Part shown: in pieces, positions 25,968 to 35,601 of the stretch
Layout of the letters: each line of letters starts with the position of its first letter
Position numbering within the stretch: position 1 is the first letter of the stretch
Assembly: GCA_017431005.1 (NCBI GenBank)
Contig: JAFRLY010000032.1
Location: 1 to 64,000, forward strand
Origin: Clostridia bacterium
GTDB taxonomy: Bacteria; Bacillota; Clostridia; Christensenellales; Aristaeellaceae
DNA: 64,000 nt
Direction of reading: 5' to 3'
Notes under the pieces: generated by a model
The model's input: the letters and a program-made list of their open reading frames with translations, nothing else
Databases searched by the model: none
What the model was told of the DNA's origin: nothing
Made by a program: the position numbers and the translations under genes

Positions 25968-27644
25968 TCAACCTCCCGTAATACTCTGGGATATACTGCC
26001 GGCTGTTTTTCCGGCTTCCTCCGAAAGGATCTTTCTGCTGACCGCCACGGTGCAGCCCATCAGGAAATAAAAAACTGTGATCGGCGGATGCCCGAAGGAA
26101 AAATGCGTCAGGCATTCCGCCATCTCCTGGAACAGAATTGCCAGCACCGGCAGCGGGAGTATCCGCTGCCACAGCAGCAGGCCCCGTCGGGTCCACAGCC
26201 GGCAGGCATGGATGAAGAAAACCAGCAGCAGGCCCAGGAACAGGAGCAGCGCGGGGATGCCGCCCTCCATCAGGATCTGCAGCGGAAGGTTATGCAGATG
26301 ATCCGGACGCCACACGACCGTTGACGCGCTCCCGTCCACAGACAGCCCCGTCAGCAGCGTCACGGGATGATCCCGGAGATAATACAGCGCGTACAGCCAG
26401 TAATTGACCCGCCCGGTCAGCGGTCTGCCGATCTCATTCTCATTGGCAGTCCAGACGCTGCGCTGCACAAAGTCCGGCGGGGAAAGCTCCGCGGCGGCAT
26501 CCGCCGCCGGGATCTCCTCCGCGTGCGCCGCGGAAACGAGCATGCCCTTCTGATCCCTGACCTTCATGAAGGCGCCGGTCAGTTCCTGTTCCCCCTTCAC
26601 GATCAGAACAAAGCAGAGCGCGAAGCACAGGACAAGGGCAAGGACAGTCAGCGCACGCTTCCCTTTCGGAAGCTTCTCCGGTTTGCTGATCACGCCGTTC
26701 CAGATGCTGACGCATATCATGCCGGCGATCAGAAAGGCCGTCATCATGAAGCCGGAGCGGGAATCCGTCAGCGAAAGCGTCAGCGCGGACACAAAAACCG
26801 TCAGCAGATATCCCGCCCTGGCCGCCGCGTTCCGGACCAGGAAAAAGCCTGTCATCGCCATCGCGATGCCGGCCACGACCCAGCCCCCGGAGATATCGGA
26901 GTTCGCGAACAGCTCCAGCCGGCCAAGGTATACCCGGACCGGTTCACCCGCCAGATTATGCACCGGATTTCCGGTCCAGGCCGTAACGATTCCCGCCATG
27001 CACAGACCGAAGGCGCACAGGGACCACAGACCGCACACGGTTTTCAGAAAGGATTTCCATACGGCGGGACGAAGGGCAGCGAACAATCCGTAACAGACAA
27101 ACACCGCATAAATTCCGGTTGAGAAATACACGACCTCCCTCCCGGAAATCCCGGTGCTCTTCAGCCAGGTCCTTTCAAACAGGAACACCAGCAGCAGCGC
27201 CCCGAGCCGGGTACCCCGATCCCGCCAGGAGCGGCCCAGCACCGCCGTCACCGCAGCAAGGGCGATCATCGCCGGCGCGAGCTTCGACGCGCCGGCCGGG
27301 ATGACCGGATAATACAGAATCACATAAAAATGATGCAGCAGCAGCGCACCCGCGACGACCGCGAGGGCAATATCAATCCAGGGTTTCCGGGTTTCCGGAG
27401 ACATGAGCTTCTCATTCAGCCAGGCCCAGGCCTTCGCCGCCGGCTGCCAGAAGGATACCAGCAGCGTGCCGGCCGCCAGGATGCCGAAACAGCCCGCCCA
27501 GAACACCGCGTGCCGCGCCAGGGAGCCGGGAGCGCCCGGCCGCAGAATGCTGAGCCCCATTTCCAGGCACATCACCAGAATGCCGCCGAACAGCAGGCAG
27601 AGCAGCAGCTTTTTCGGAATCTCCCTTTTCTTTCCCGTTTCCAT
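25968..27644 (-). CDS. O-antigen ligase/polymerase-family membrane protein (Wzy_C)
   Basis: 558 residues with about 12 membrane helices. The large extracytoplasmic loop contains LTDSRSGFM beforehand and HLHNLPLQILMEGGIPALLL at its end, the conserved H-N-x2-L-x3-x-G pattern of WaaL/Wzy proteins. It would polymerise or ligate repeat units outside the membrane. RBS AGGAGG precedes ATG. It is the first gene of the 20-27.6 kb cluster; a TATAAT box (27698-27693, minus strand) lies about 50 bases upstream without a clear -35. Confidence 0.82.
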   Translation of the reverse strand: METGKKREIPKKLLLCLLFGGILVMCLEMGLSILRPGAPGSLARHAVFWAGCFGILAAGTLLVSFWQPAAKAWAWLNEKLMSPETRKPWIDIALAVVAGALLLHHFYVILYYPVIPAGASKLAPAMIALAAVTAVLGRSWRDRGTRLGALLLVFLFERTWLKSTGISGREVVYFSTGIYAVFVCYGLFAALRPAVWKSFLKTVCGLWSLCAFGLCMAGIVTAWTGNPVHNLAGEPVRVYLGRLELFANSDISGGWVVAGIAMAMTGFFLVRNAAARAGYLLTVFVSALTLSLTDSRSGFMMTAFLIAGMICVSIWNGVISKPEKLPKGKRALTVLALVLCFALCFVLIVKGEQELTGAFMKVRDQKGMLVSAAHAEEIPAADAAAELSPPDFVQRSVWTANENEIGRPLTGRVNYWLYALYYLRDHPVTLLTGLSVDGSASTVVWRPDHLHNLPLQILMEGGIPALLLFLGLLLVFFIHACRLWTRRGLLLWQRILPLPVLAILFQEMAECLTHFSFGHPPITVFYFLMGCTVAVSRKILSEEAGKTAGSISQSITGG

Positions 27645-27753
27645 GTGCGCATCCTCCTGTCCGGTTTCATGATTGACATATCATATCATTTTATTATACC
27701 GCAAAAATGCTGTTCAGCATAGCCCCCTCCGTTTTCCGGGGCCGGAGAGCGGA

Positions 27754-27782
27754 TTGACGGGCCTCCGCATTCGTGCTAAGCT
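27754..27782 (+). promoter_or_regulatory. Probable pepF promoter
   Basis: TTGACG (27754-27759), 17 bases, TAAGCT (27777-27782), giving a roughly 35-base leader. A TTGACA at 27673-27678 further upstream has a poorer -10 (TATACC at 16 bases) and may be a second start or part of the divergent signal. Confidence 0.5.
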
Positions 27783-27822
27783 CCCACCAGCACCCTTTAA
27801 CAAAGAAAGGAATGATACACAC

Positions 27823-29589
27823 ATGGCAGCAATCAACGACCGGTGGGATCTGAGCTATCTGTACGCCGGATTTGAGGACGAAGCGTTTCAGCGCGACCTG
27901 AAGAGCCTGAAAGAGGACGGGGAAGCCCTGAGCGCCCTGCTGGCGGACAATACCCTGGCGGAAAAGGAGAAGCTTGAAAAGCTCTTCGACGCCTCCGAGG
28001 CCCTGAACGCCAAAGTCGAGCGGCTCAGCCTGTTCACCTCCTGCACGCTGGCGACCGATGCGACCCACAAGGCCGCCAACATGGCGGACGACCAGCTGAA
28101 TACCCTCTATACCGGCCTGATTCCGGTGTTCTCCGCCGTGACCCGGTACGTCGCGGGCATCGCGGACCTGGAGAGCGTCATCGCCGGTTCCGAAAAGCTG
28201 CAGGCCATCGCCTTCTCCCTGCGGGAGATGCAGGAGAACGCGAAGCATCTGATCCCCGACGCCATCGAGCCCTGGATTCTTCAGATGCAGCTTTCCGGCG
28301 GCAGCGCCTTCAGCCAGCTGCGGGACAAGCTGGACTCCACGGTGGTCGTCGACTACCGGGACGAAAAACTGCCCCTGGCCGGCGTGCGCGGAAAGGCCTA
28401 CGATCCGGATCCCCAGGTGCGTAAGGATGCCTACGACGCGGAAATGGCCGCCTACAGAAAGATCGACCTGCCCATGAGCTACTGCCTGAACAGCATCAAG
28501 ATGGAGGCGCGGACGCTGGCCAAGGCCAAAGGCTTCGATTCCGTACTGGACATGACGCTGGACTCCAGCCGCATGGACCGGGAAACCCTCGACGCGCTCT
28601 GGACCGCGGTGCGGGAATACCTGCCGGATTTCCGCCGCTACCTGAAGGCCAAGGGAAAGATGCTGGGTCATCCGGACGGGCTTCCCTTCTGGGACCTCTT
28701 CGCGCCGGTGGGCAGCACCTCCAGGAAATACACGATTGAGGAAGCCCGGGAAACCCTGCTCCGGGAGATGGGCAAATTCACCCCGAAGATGGCGGACTTC
28801 ATGGACAACGCCTTTGAACAGCGCTGGATCGATCTCTATCCCCGGGACGGCAAGACCGGCGGCGCTTTCTGCGCCGAAGCGCATTTCGCCGACCGCAGCC
28901 TGGTCATGACCAACTTCCAGAGCAGCTTCTCCGACGTCAGCACCCTGGCCCATGAGCTGGGCCACGCCTGGCACAACCGCTGCCTGGCCGGCCTGCCCTA
29001 CGAGCTGATCAACATCCCCATGCCCCTGGCGGAGACCGCCAGCATCTTCAACGAGACGATGCTGAGCTACCAGGTGCTGAAGAGCTGCAGCAAGGAGGAG
29101 CGCCTGACCCTGCTGGAGAGCGGGCTTATGGAGGCCACCCAGACCGTGGTGGACATCTACAGCCGCTTCCTGTTTGAGCAGGAGGTCATCGACACCCGGG
29201 CGGACCACGCGATGACCGTGGACGAGCTGAAGGACGCGATGCTCCGGGCCCAGGAGGCCAGCTACGGCGACGGCCTGAAAGCCGACGCCCGCCATCCCTA
29301 CATGTGGGCCTGCAAGAGCCACTACTATTCCTCCGGCTACAACTTCTACAACTTCCCCTACGCCTTCGGCCTGCTCTTCGGCAAGGGCGTGTTCGCCCAG
29401 TACCTGGAAAAGGGCAGCGCCTTCGCGGACGACTACTGCAAACTGCTGCGGCTCTGCGGCAGCGCGAAGATCGCAGACGTGGCGAAGAGCGTGGGCATCG
29501 ACGTCCGGAACCCGGACTTCTGGCGCTCCAGCCTGGCCGTTATCAAAGAGGATATCGACGAGTTCTGCGCGCTGGCGGAGTGCAAATAA
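27823..29589 (+). CDS. pepF: Oligoendopeptidase F (M3 family)
   Basis: 588-residue cytoplasmic zinc peptidase that cuts short peptides. The zinc motif HELGH sits at about residues 377-381 in TLAHELGHAWHN, with the downstream glutamate in ETASIFNETML. Length fits the PepF/M3B group. ATG 27823 (MAAINDRWDL) is preceded by AAAGGA; the open frame upstream to 27673 overlaps the promoter and is not coding. It is monocistronic with its own promoter and terminator, pointing away from the glycan cluster. Confidence 0.93.
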   Translation: MAAINDRWDLSYLYAGFEDEAFQRDLKSLKEDGEALSALLADNTLAEKEKLEKLFDASEALNAKVERLSLFTSCTLATDATHKAANMADDQLNTLYTGLIPVFSAVTRYVAGIADLESVIAGSEKLQAIAFSLREMQENAKHLIPDAIEPWILQMQLSGGSAFSQLRDKLDSTVVVDYRDEKLPLAGVRGKAYDPDPQVRKDAYDAEMAAYRKIDLPMSYCLNSIKMEARTLAKAKGFDSVLDMTLDSSRMDRETLDALWTAVREYLPDFRRYLKAKGKMLGHPDGLPFWDLFAPVGSTSRKYTIEEARETLLREMGKFTPKMADFMDNAFEQRWIDLYPRDGKTGGAFCAEAHFADRSLVMTNFQSSFSDVSTLAHELGHAWHNRCLAGLPYELINIPMPLAETASIFNETMLSYQVLKSCSKEERLTLLESGLMEATQTVVDIYSRFLFEQEVIDTRADHAMTVDELKDAMLRAQEASYGDGLKADARHPYMWACKSHYYSSGYNFYNFPYAFGLLFGKGVFAQYLEKGSAFADDYCKLLRLCGSAKIADVAKSVGIDVRNPDFWRSSLAVIKEDIDEFCALAECK

Positions 29590-29623
29590 ACAAAAAGAAA
29601 AGGCTGCCCTTCCGGGCAGCGCG

Positions 29624-29653
29624 GCGGGGAAGAAATTCCCCGCTATTTTTTAT
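29624..29653 (+). terminator. Rho-independent terminator of pepF
   Basis: GCGGGGAA (29624-29631) pairs with TTCCCCGC (29636-29643), followed by TATTTTTTAT. A second perfect hairpin GGCTGCCC/GGGCAGC lies just before it at 29603-29620. The end overlaps the stop codon of the convergent GtrA gene. Confidence 0.8.
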
Positions 29654-30080
29654 ACAGAATCCAGCGCTTGGTGAAATAGTTCCAGACCATGACGATCAGG
29701 GTCGCCAGCACCTTGTTCACCATGTACTGCGCCAGGGACAGCCCGCCGACGGTCAGCAGGATGCCGTCCTCCCCGAATATTTTCCGGAACAGGAGCATCA
29801 GGCCCTCGTTCAGCAGCAGGCCCATGACGCTGGTGACCAGGAAGCCCAGCCGGGCCGCGTTCCGCTGCTCACCGGCCGCCGGGAACACCCAGCGAACGCA
29901 CATGAGATAGTTCACAATGACGGAAATCAGGAAGGCCGCGGGCACCGCGATCAGGGTGTCCAGGCCCGTCCTGTCCCGCAGCAGCACCAGCGCCGCGAAC
30001 TCGATCAGGAAGCATACGCCCCCCGACACCGCGAAGCGCACCGCCTCCCCGAGGCGGTTTTCGTTTTTCTGTCCGTTCAT
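29643..30080 (-). CDS. GtrA-family membrane protein
   Basis: 145 residues with four membrane helices in the GtrA pattern: GEAVRFAVSGGVCFLIEFAAL, FLISVIVNYLMCVRWVF, and a conserved C-terminal WNYFTKRWILYKK. GtrA proteins are thought to help translocate polyprenyl-linked sugars or act with GT2 enzymes in surface glycosylation. The start overlaps the DUF2974 gene stop as ATGA, an odd pairing with a lipase-like protein. No dedicated GT2 gene is adjacent, though one is at 20481-21176. Confidence 0.85.
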   Translation of the reverse strand: MNGQKNENRLGEAVRFAVSGGVCFLIEFAALVLLRDRTGLDTLIAVPAAFLISVIVNYLMCVRWVFPAAGEQRNAARLGFLVTSVMGLLLNEGLMLLFRKIFGEDGILLTVGGLSLAQYMVNKVLATLIVMVWNYFTKRWILYKK

Positions 30081-31249
30081 GCTTCCTCATCCTTCGGCGT
30101 TTCCGCCGGGGCCTCCGCCGTTTCCTCTGAAGGCTTTTCCGGGAGCTTTTCCTCCGCCGCCGCGTCCTCCTTCCGGTTCCGGACCCGCTCCAGCACGTTG
30201 CCGACGCCCAGGGTCACCGCCTGGGCCATCAGCCGGGCAAAGAGCCTCCGGGCCTCCGGATCCACTTCCTTGCGGCTGCCCACCATCGTCATCAGGCTCC
30301 GCAGCTTTTCACCGGTCAGATCGCTGAACCGGGTGGCCTTCGTGGAGTCCACGTACTGGAACATCACGTCCACAAAGGCGCCGCGCTGCTCCGGCGTGCT
30401 GTTGTCCAGCCAGTCGTGCAGCGTTTCCCGCATGACCTCGGCCGTATGGTCCACGTTTTCAAGCTCCTCAAATTTCGGGCCGTACACCTGCCAGCTCATC
30501 GGGTCGTGCTGATAGATGCCCAGGGCAGTGGAGCGCACCACCGTATAGGGCCGGAAATATTCCATCAGCTGACCGATAATGCTGGTCTGGGGCACGTAGG
30601 CCCGGATCCGGTCCCTGATCTGCAGATAGCCCTCCGCCTTCGACATCTCAGCGTTCATGCCCGGCGCGTCAAAGGCCCAGATCGACTCAATCCGGTCCCG
30701 GACCTCCGGGGTCGCCCCGGCCGCCGCGTACACCGCCAGGTTGCCGCCCTTGCTGTGGCCCATCAGGCGCAGGGGGCGGTCCGACAGCAGCGCCGCCTGG
30801 GACAGGTAATACACCGCCGCCTCCTGGGCCGGCACCAGGGTCCGGTAGGCCATATTGAAATCCTCCCGCCAGCCGACAATCGTGTTGTCCGTGCCGCGGA
30901 AGGACACGCACATCGTGCCGTCCGGCAGATCCACGCACATGACGGAGAACTGCATTTCCTTTTCCCTGTCCGTCAGCGCGATATAGTGATGAATCCGGCT
31001 GTCAGCGAAGCGCCTGCTCTCCGCCATCGCGGTGAACATCCGCTTCCGCTCCGGGAAACTGCTGCTGTCCTCCTCCAGCAGTGCGCCGGAGCGGTTCAGC
31101 TCCGCCAGGGTTTCCCCCTTCCCGTCTGAGACCCCGCGGAAGCCCAGGTAGCTCGTGTTTGCCACCAGCAGGGCGTCCACCGGGTTGAACGGGGTGATCT
31201 CAAAGGGAAATTCCCCCCGCCAGGCCAGATAGTCGATCATGTTTGCCAT
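30077..31249 (-). CDS. DUF2974 (Mbeg1-like) alpha/beta hydrolase
   Basis: 390 residues. CVSFRGTDNTIVGWREDFNM and the nucleophile elbow LMGHSKGGNLAVYAA (serine about 166) resemble lipase class 3 folds and DUF2974 proteins; a following aspartate in SIWAFDAPG fits a catalytic triad. No signal peptide, so cytoplasmic. The C-terminal ~45 residues are an acidic Glu/Ala/Pro tail. RBS AGGAAGGA. Substrate unknown. Located between ftsK and gtrA on the same strand. Confidence 0.75.
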   Translation of the reverse strand: MANMIDYLAWRGEFPFEITPFNPVDALLVANTSYLGFRGVSDGKGETLAELNRSGALLEEDSSSFPERKRMFTAMAESRRFADSRIHHYIALTDREKEMQFSVMCVDLPDGTMCVSFRGTDNTIVGWREDFNMAYRTLVPAQEAAVYYLSQAALLSDRPLRLMGHSKGGNLAVYAAAGATPEVRDRIESIWAFDAPGMNAEMSKAEGYLQIRDRIRAYVPQTSIIGQLMEYFRPYTVVRSTALGIYQHDPMSWQVYGPKFEELENVDHTAEVMRETLHDWLDNSTPEQRGAFVDVMFQYVDSTKATRFSDLTGEKLRSLMTMVGSRKEVDPEARRLFARLMAQAVTLGVGNVLERVRNRKEDAAAEEKLPEKPSEETAEAPAETPKDEEA

Positions 31250-31283
31250 ACAGAATCCTTCCTGTTCAAAAAACCATTGCCCG

Positions 31284-34265
31284 TCAGATCTGCTGCTTCA
31301 GGGCCTCCCATTCCTCCCGGGTGATCAGGCACTTCCGGGGCTTCGAGCCGTCCTTGGCCGCGATGATGCCCCGCTCCTCCATCTCGTCCGTCAGCCGGCC
31401 CGCCCGGGCGTAGCCGATCTTCAGCCGCCGCTGCAGGGTGCTGGTGGAAATCTGGCCATCGGAGATCGCGAACTCCACCGCCTGCTCGAACAGGCCGCCG
31501 TCGCCCTCTCCCAGCTCGCCGGTGCCTCCCACCATGTCCGCGCCGGACATGTCTCCGGCGCTGCCGCCGGCCAGCTGCTCCAGCTTCTCCAGGATATCCG
31601 GATCATAGGTCGCCGGGTTCGCCCGCCGTACATGGTCGACGATTTTGTTGACCTCCTCATCGCTCAGGAAGCAGCCCTGCACCCGCGTGGGCGCGAAGGA
31701 GCCGGTGGGCAGGTACAGCATATCACCCCAGCCCAGCAGCTGCTCGGAGCCGTTCCGGTCCAGAATCGTCCGGCTGTCCACCGAGCTGGCCGTCTTGAAG
31801 GCGATCCGGCTCGGGATGTTGGCCTTGATCAGGCCGGTGATGACGTCCACGGAGGGGCGCTGGGTGGCCACGATCAGATGAATGCCGGCCGCCCGCGCCA
31901 GCTGGGTCAGGCGGCAGATATATTCCTCCACGTCCTTCTTGCAGACCATCATCAGGTCCGCCAGCTCGTCGATAATGATCACGATGCGGGACATGGGCTT
32001 CTCCCCGTCCTTCAGGACGCTGTTGTAGCCGTCCAGGTTCCGGACCTTCCGCTCCGCGAACTTGTCGTAGCGTTCCATCATCTCCGCCACGGCCCAGGCC
32101 AGGGCAGCCGCCGCCTTGTGCGGATCGTTCACCACGGGGATCAGCAGGTGGGGAATACCGTTGTAGCACTGCAGCTCGACCACCTTCGGATCCACCAGGA
32201 TCAGCTTCACCTCGTCCGGGCCCGCCCGGTACAGCAGGCTGTTGATGATCGCGTTAATGCACACGGATTTACCGGAACCGGTCTGGCCGGCGATCAGCAT
32301 GTGCGGCATCTTCGCCAGGTCGCAGACGATCGGCGTGCCGGCGATATCCTTGCCCAGCGCCACCGTCAGGATCGACTTCGCGTTCTGCATCCGGTCGCTT
32401 TCCAGCACCTCCCGCAGGGTGACGGTGGCAACCTTCCGGTTCGGCACCTCGACGCCCACCAGGCTCTTGCCCGGGATCGGCGCCTCAATGCGGACGGAGG
32501 TCGCCTCCATGCCGTAGGCGATATCCTTCTCCAGCTCGGAGACCTTGTTCACCTTCGTGCCGGCCGCCAGCTCCATCTCAAACCGGGAGATCGCCGGGCC
32601 GTGGGTGACGTTCACCACCCGGGCCTGCACCCTGAAGCTTGCCAGGGTTTCCTCCAGGCGGCGGGAGCGCATTTCGTCCTCCGCTGCGGTGTTCTCCGTG
32701 CTCTGCATGGCCGGCTTCAGGTCCGTGATCGGCGGATAGATATAGGGCCGGGGCGTCCAGTACCCGTCCTCCTCGTCCTCCTCGTCCTTATGCCGCGGCG
32801 TGATTGTCAGCTGCGGTTTATAGGCATCCTTACCGATCTCCTGCTGCACGGCCGGAATCTTCATCTGCTCCTGCTTCGGGGCGGGACGGGGCGCCGGCGT
32901 TTGCGGCTGCTTCTCCTCCTGCTGCGCGTCCAGGGCTTCCTGCACCTGGCGCGCCCAGGGGGACGCCTTCCGTCCGGCGGGCTGCGCTTCTTCAGACACA
33001 GCCGGCTCCGCTCTCCTCCGCTCCGGCCGGACAGGCTGTACCGTTTCAGGCTCTTCGCGGTCAAAGGCCGCCGGCGGATTCTCCGGCACCGCTGGCCGCG
33101 CCGGCTCCGGCGCGGGCTGCTCCGTCACGGGCCGCCGGTAGGCGTCCCGGGAGCCGCTGTTCCAATTGGTGGCGGGCTTCTCAATCTCCATACCGGTGGC
33201 CGTCTTCCGGCGGGCAGCCGCCTGCTGCAGCGCCGCCGCGGCGACCTTCTCCGCCGGCTCAGCCAGCCCGTCGTATTCTTCCTTCCGGCTGAAAATATGG
33301 CTCTTCCGGGGCTTTTCGGCATTCTCCGCGGGCTTTGCCTTCCGCCCGAAGATCCGGCTCTCGCGTCCGGCGCCGGCTTCCGAAGACGCCAGCCGCTGCG
33401 CCGCCGTCTGGTCCTGCCAGGCCATGATGCTGGAGGCGGATTCCTGCTGCGCCGGCACGTAGGGCGCGGGCTGGGCCGGCTGCTGCTGTTGCTGCTGCAT
33501 CTGCTGGGCCTGCTGCCACTGCGCCTGCTGCTGTTCCAGAATCCGCTGCTGCTCCTGCTCCCGGAGCATGCGCTGCCGGGCCTGCTCCTGCTGCCAGGCC
33601 ATCTGCTGCTGATCGTTCAGCATGCGCTGATCCTGCTGCTGCGCGCGGATCTGCCCCGCCCGGCCGGTCACCAGGTCCCGGATCCGGGACGGCGTCAGGT
33701 TCACCGCCAGCAGCAGGCAGAACACCGTCAGCAGGAAGGTGATCACGGCGCCCAGGAACGGTCCCAGGAACTTCCACAGCGGCCAGGCGAAGATCACGCC
33801 CACCGCGCCGCCGCTCCACTGATGCTGCATGGCGTCCTGATAGCCCGCGCGGATGGATTCCCCCCATTCGCTGGCAATGGCGCCGTGCATATAAGCTCCG
33901 CGCAGATACGCAAGATAATCCTGGGTGGAGGTGCGCGTAATCAGCACCAGAAACGCGCACAGGCTCAGAAAGCCCAGGCTGGCATACAGCAAGGGCATGA
34001 CCGGCGCCTTCCGCTGGGTGGACCAGATGACCAGCACGCCTGCCCAGACGGGAATCACCGGCAGGGCCATGGCCAGCGCGCCGCACAGGCCGAAGCAGAC
34101 GTTCCGCAGTCCGTCAAAGATATTGCTGCGCATCCGCAGATCCACCGCCAGAAACATGACGACGCCCAGCGCGACCAAGGCCAGTCCCGCCAGCATGCGA
34201 AGCGCCATGGTATCCGCCGAATAGACGGGCGCCTGCCGTTTTCTGTTTGAGCCTTTCTGAGCCAT
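31284..34265 (-). CDS. ftsK: FtsK/SpoIIIE DNA translocase
   Basis: 993 residues. Four or so N-terminal membrane helices anchor it at the septum. A long low-complexity linker follows, including a striking Gln-rich stretch (about 205-275). The motor domain has Walker A GQTGSGKSVCIN near residue 658 and VATQRPSVDVITGLIKANIP. The C-terminal gamma winged helix (STSTLQRRLKIGYARAGRLTDEMEERG) recognises DNA polarity. It moves chromosomal DNA during division or sporulation; which of the two roles cannot be decided here. Confidence 0.94.
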   Translation of the reverse strand: MAQKGSNRKRQAPVYSADTMALRMLAGLALVALGVVMFLAVDLRMRSNIFDGLRNVCFGLCGALAMALPVIPVWAGVLVIWSTQRKAPVMPLLYASLGFLSLCAFLVLITRTSTQDYLAYLRGAYMHGAIASEWGESIRAGYQDAMQHQWSGGAVGVIFAWPLWKFLGPFLGAVITFLLTVFCLLLAVNLTPSRIRDLVTGRAGQIRAQQQDQRMLNDQQQMAWQQEQARQRMLREQEQQRILEQQQAQWQQAQQMQQQQQQPAQPAPYVPAQQESASSIMAWQDQTAAQRLASSEAGAGRESRIFGRKAKPAENAEKPRKSHIFSRKEEYDGLAEPAEKVAAAALQQAAARRKTATGMEIEKPATNWNSGSRDAYRRPVTEQPAPEPARPAVPENPPAAFDREEPETVQPVRPERRRAEPAVSEEAQPAGRKASPWARQVQEALDAQQEEKQPQTPAPRPAPKQEQMKIPAVQQEIGKDAYKPQLTITPRHKDEEDEEDGYWTPRPYIYPPITDLKPAMQSTENTAAEDEMRSRRLEETLASFRVQARVVNVTHGPAISRFEMELAAGTKVNKVSELEKDIAYGMEATSVRIEAPIPGKSLVGVEVPNRKVATVTLREVLESDRMQNAKSILTVALGKDIAGTPIVCDLAKMPHMLIAGQTGSGKSVCINAIINSLLYRAGPDEVKLILVDPKVVELQCYNGIPHLLIPVVNDPHKAAAALAWAVAEMMERYDKFAERKVRNLDGYNSVLKDGEKPMSRIVIIIDELADLMMVCKKDVEEYICRLTQLARAAGIHLIVATQRPSVDVITGLIKANIPSRIAFKTASSVDSRTILDRNGSEQLLGWGDMLYLPTGSFAPTRVQGCFLSDEEVNKIVDHVRRANPATYDPDILEKLEQLAGGSAGDMSGADMVGGTGELGEGDGGLFEQAVEFAISDGQISTSTLQRRLKIGYARAGRLTDEMEERGIIAAKDGSKPRKCLITREEWEALKQQI

Positions 34266-34305
34266 TGCTTCCCTCCGGGTTGAGTTTATTAAAAATGAAT
34301 TCCGC

Positions 34306-35466
34306 TTATTCCGTCAGCGCCAGGCAGCGCAGCACGCCGTCCTCATCGGCGTACAGCTGCAGCTGGCAGCCGCCGAAACGGTAGTAATCGCAGGTTCCGG
34401 TTTCCACCCGCCAGTATTCCGCCTTCTCCGGGTCAAAGGCCACCCGGCTGTCCGGCGCGCCGAGCGCCGCCTCCCAGTCCGCCTGCCGGGTTTCCCCGAC
34501 GCACAGGCCGCCGAAGCAGCCCGCGTACGCGCGAAAGCCCTGAACCACGCTGGCATCCCAGCTCTCGCTCAGGAAATCCGTCAGCAGGAACACCTGCTGG
34601 AAAGACGCGCCCTCCAGGGCGAACAGCCTGCCGCCCTCGTACACCTCGGGATCCATCAGCAGGTGATACCGGTCCGTCAGCTCCTTCACGGAGTCCCCGA
34701 TGACCGCCGGCACATCCGCAAGGGATTTTGCGGCCGCCATGGCTTCCAGCAGCTCCCGGGTATGCGCCCCGGGGGTGATCATCTCCGGCACGCCGATCCG
34801 GGCCGGAATGCCGTCCTCCGAAAGATCCAGCCAGTCCCGCAGCCGGTGCCAGGGGATCTTCACCGCGCCTGCCCGGTCGCTCAGGGTGCTGAGCCGCTCC
34901 GCCGGATACAGCAGGGTGATGCCCGTGCGCTCCAGCAGGAAGCCCTCCGGCAGGGGCAGCAGCTCGCTGCTGCTCAGGTGCGCGCTGAGCTCCGGCGCGG
35001 TCTCCTCCTCCAGGATCCGCTCCAGCTCCGCCCGGGCGCCTTCCGGATCCGCGAACAGGTCATCCAGGGCGATTTCCCCGCCGTCCCGCAGATCGATCGT
35101 ACTCCAGGTCCATACATGGGCCGGCCGGGGCGACGTCACCGCGCCCTCCGCCGAGACCGCGCAGCTGAGCACGTCTCCCAGCAGGCCGCCCGTCCAGCCG
35201 ACCGTCAGCGATCCGCCGCTGATCAGCTGGCTCATCCGCGTCAGGTAATCCGGGATCCGCGTGTCCTCCAGCAGGCGGCTGTTCACCGTCTCCCCGAGGG
35301 CCTCCGGCAGCCCCGTCACCGCGGGGTAGGTCAGGACGCATTCCCCGAGGGTCAGCCCCTTCTCCTCAGTGCCGATCGCAGCTTCCTCCGCGGTTCCGCC
35401 CAAAGGCAGCAGACAAAGGGCCAGCAGCGCTGCCGCCAGGCGAAGTCCCTTCCGGCTTGTCTTCAT
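34306..35466 (-). CDS. Secreted protein of unknown function (possible DUF3298-like region)
   Basis: 386 residues with an N-terminal signal peptide (LRLAAALLALCLLPLGGTAEE). The middle part (about 110-230: IDLRDGGEIALDDLFADPEG, LPLPEGFLLERTGITLLYPAE) resembles the DUF3298/RsiV-type extracellular fold. The C-terminal half (about 255-386) has no recognised domain and contains four cysteines. RBS GGAGGG precedes ATG. It has its own promoter (35490-35518) and may run into ftsK 40 bp downstream. Confidence 0.65.
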   Translation of the reverse strand: MKTSRKGLRLAAALLALCLLPLGGTAEEAAIGTEEKGLTLGECVLTYPAVTGLPEALGETVNSRLLEDTRIPDYLTRMSQLISGGSLTVGWTGGLLGDVLSCAVSAEGAVTSPRPAHVWTWSTIDLRDGGEIALDDLFADPEGARAELERILEEETAPELSAHLSSSELLPLPEGFLLERTGITLLYPAERLSTLSDRAGAVKIPWHRLRDWLDLSEDGIPARIGVPEMITPGAHTRELLEAMAAAKSLADVPAVIGDSVKELTDRYHLLMDPEVYEGGRLFALEGASFQQVFLLTDFLSESWDASVVQGFRAYAGCFGGLCVGETRQADWEAALGAPDSRVAFDPEKAEYWRVETGTCDYYRFGGCQLQLYADEDGVLRCLALTE

Positions 35467-35489
35467 GACGCATCCCTCCGTAATCTCTT

Positions 35490-35518
35490 ATTTTATCGCA
35501 TCTCTTTTTTTGTGGCAA
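35490..35518 (-). promoter_or_regulatory. Promoter of the secreted-protein gene (possibly with ftsK)
   Basis: TTGCCA (35518-35513), exactly 17 bases with a seven-A run, TAAAAT (35495-35490) on the minus strand, 24 bases before the start codon. Confidence 0.7.
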
Positions 35519-35552
35519 GTTTTGGCCGTTTTCCCGCCACACCCATATAACG

Positions 35553-35579
35553 GAAAAGCCGGGGATTTCCTCCCCGGCT
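35553..35579 (-). terminator. Rho-independent terminator of the ABC transporter gene
   Basis: AGCCGGGGA (35579-35571 in transcript sense) pairs perfectly with TCCCCGGCT (35565-35557) around a five-base loop, followed by a short T-run. Confidence 0.75.
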
Positions 35580-35601
35580 GACGCGTTTCCGTGACTAGTT
35601 C

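Noticed and set aside
31239..34250. 1003-residue open frame on the plus strand
   Set aside because: It is antisense to ftsK, has no family motifs, and reflects GC-rich codon usage. The same applies to long frames opposite pepF (27694-29322), ftsH (42073-44034) and the DUF2142 gene (21407-23764).
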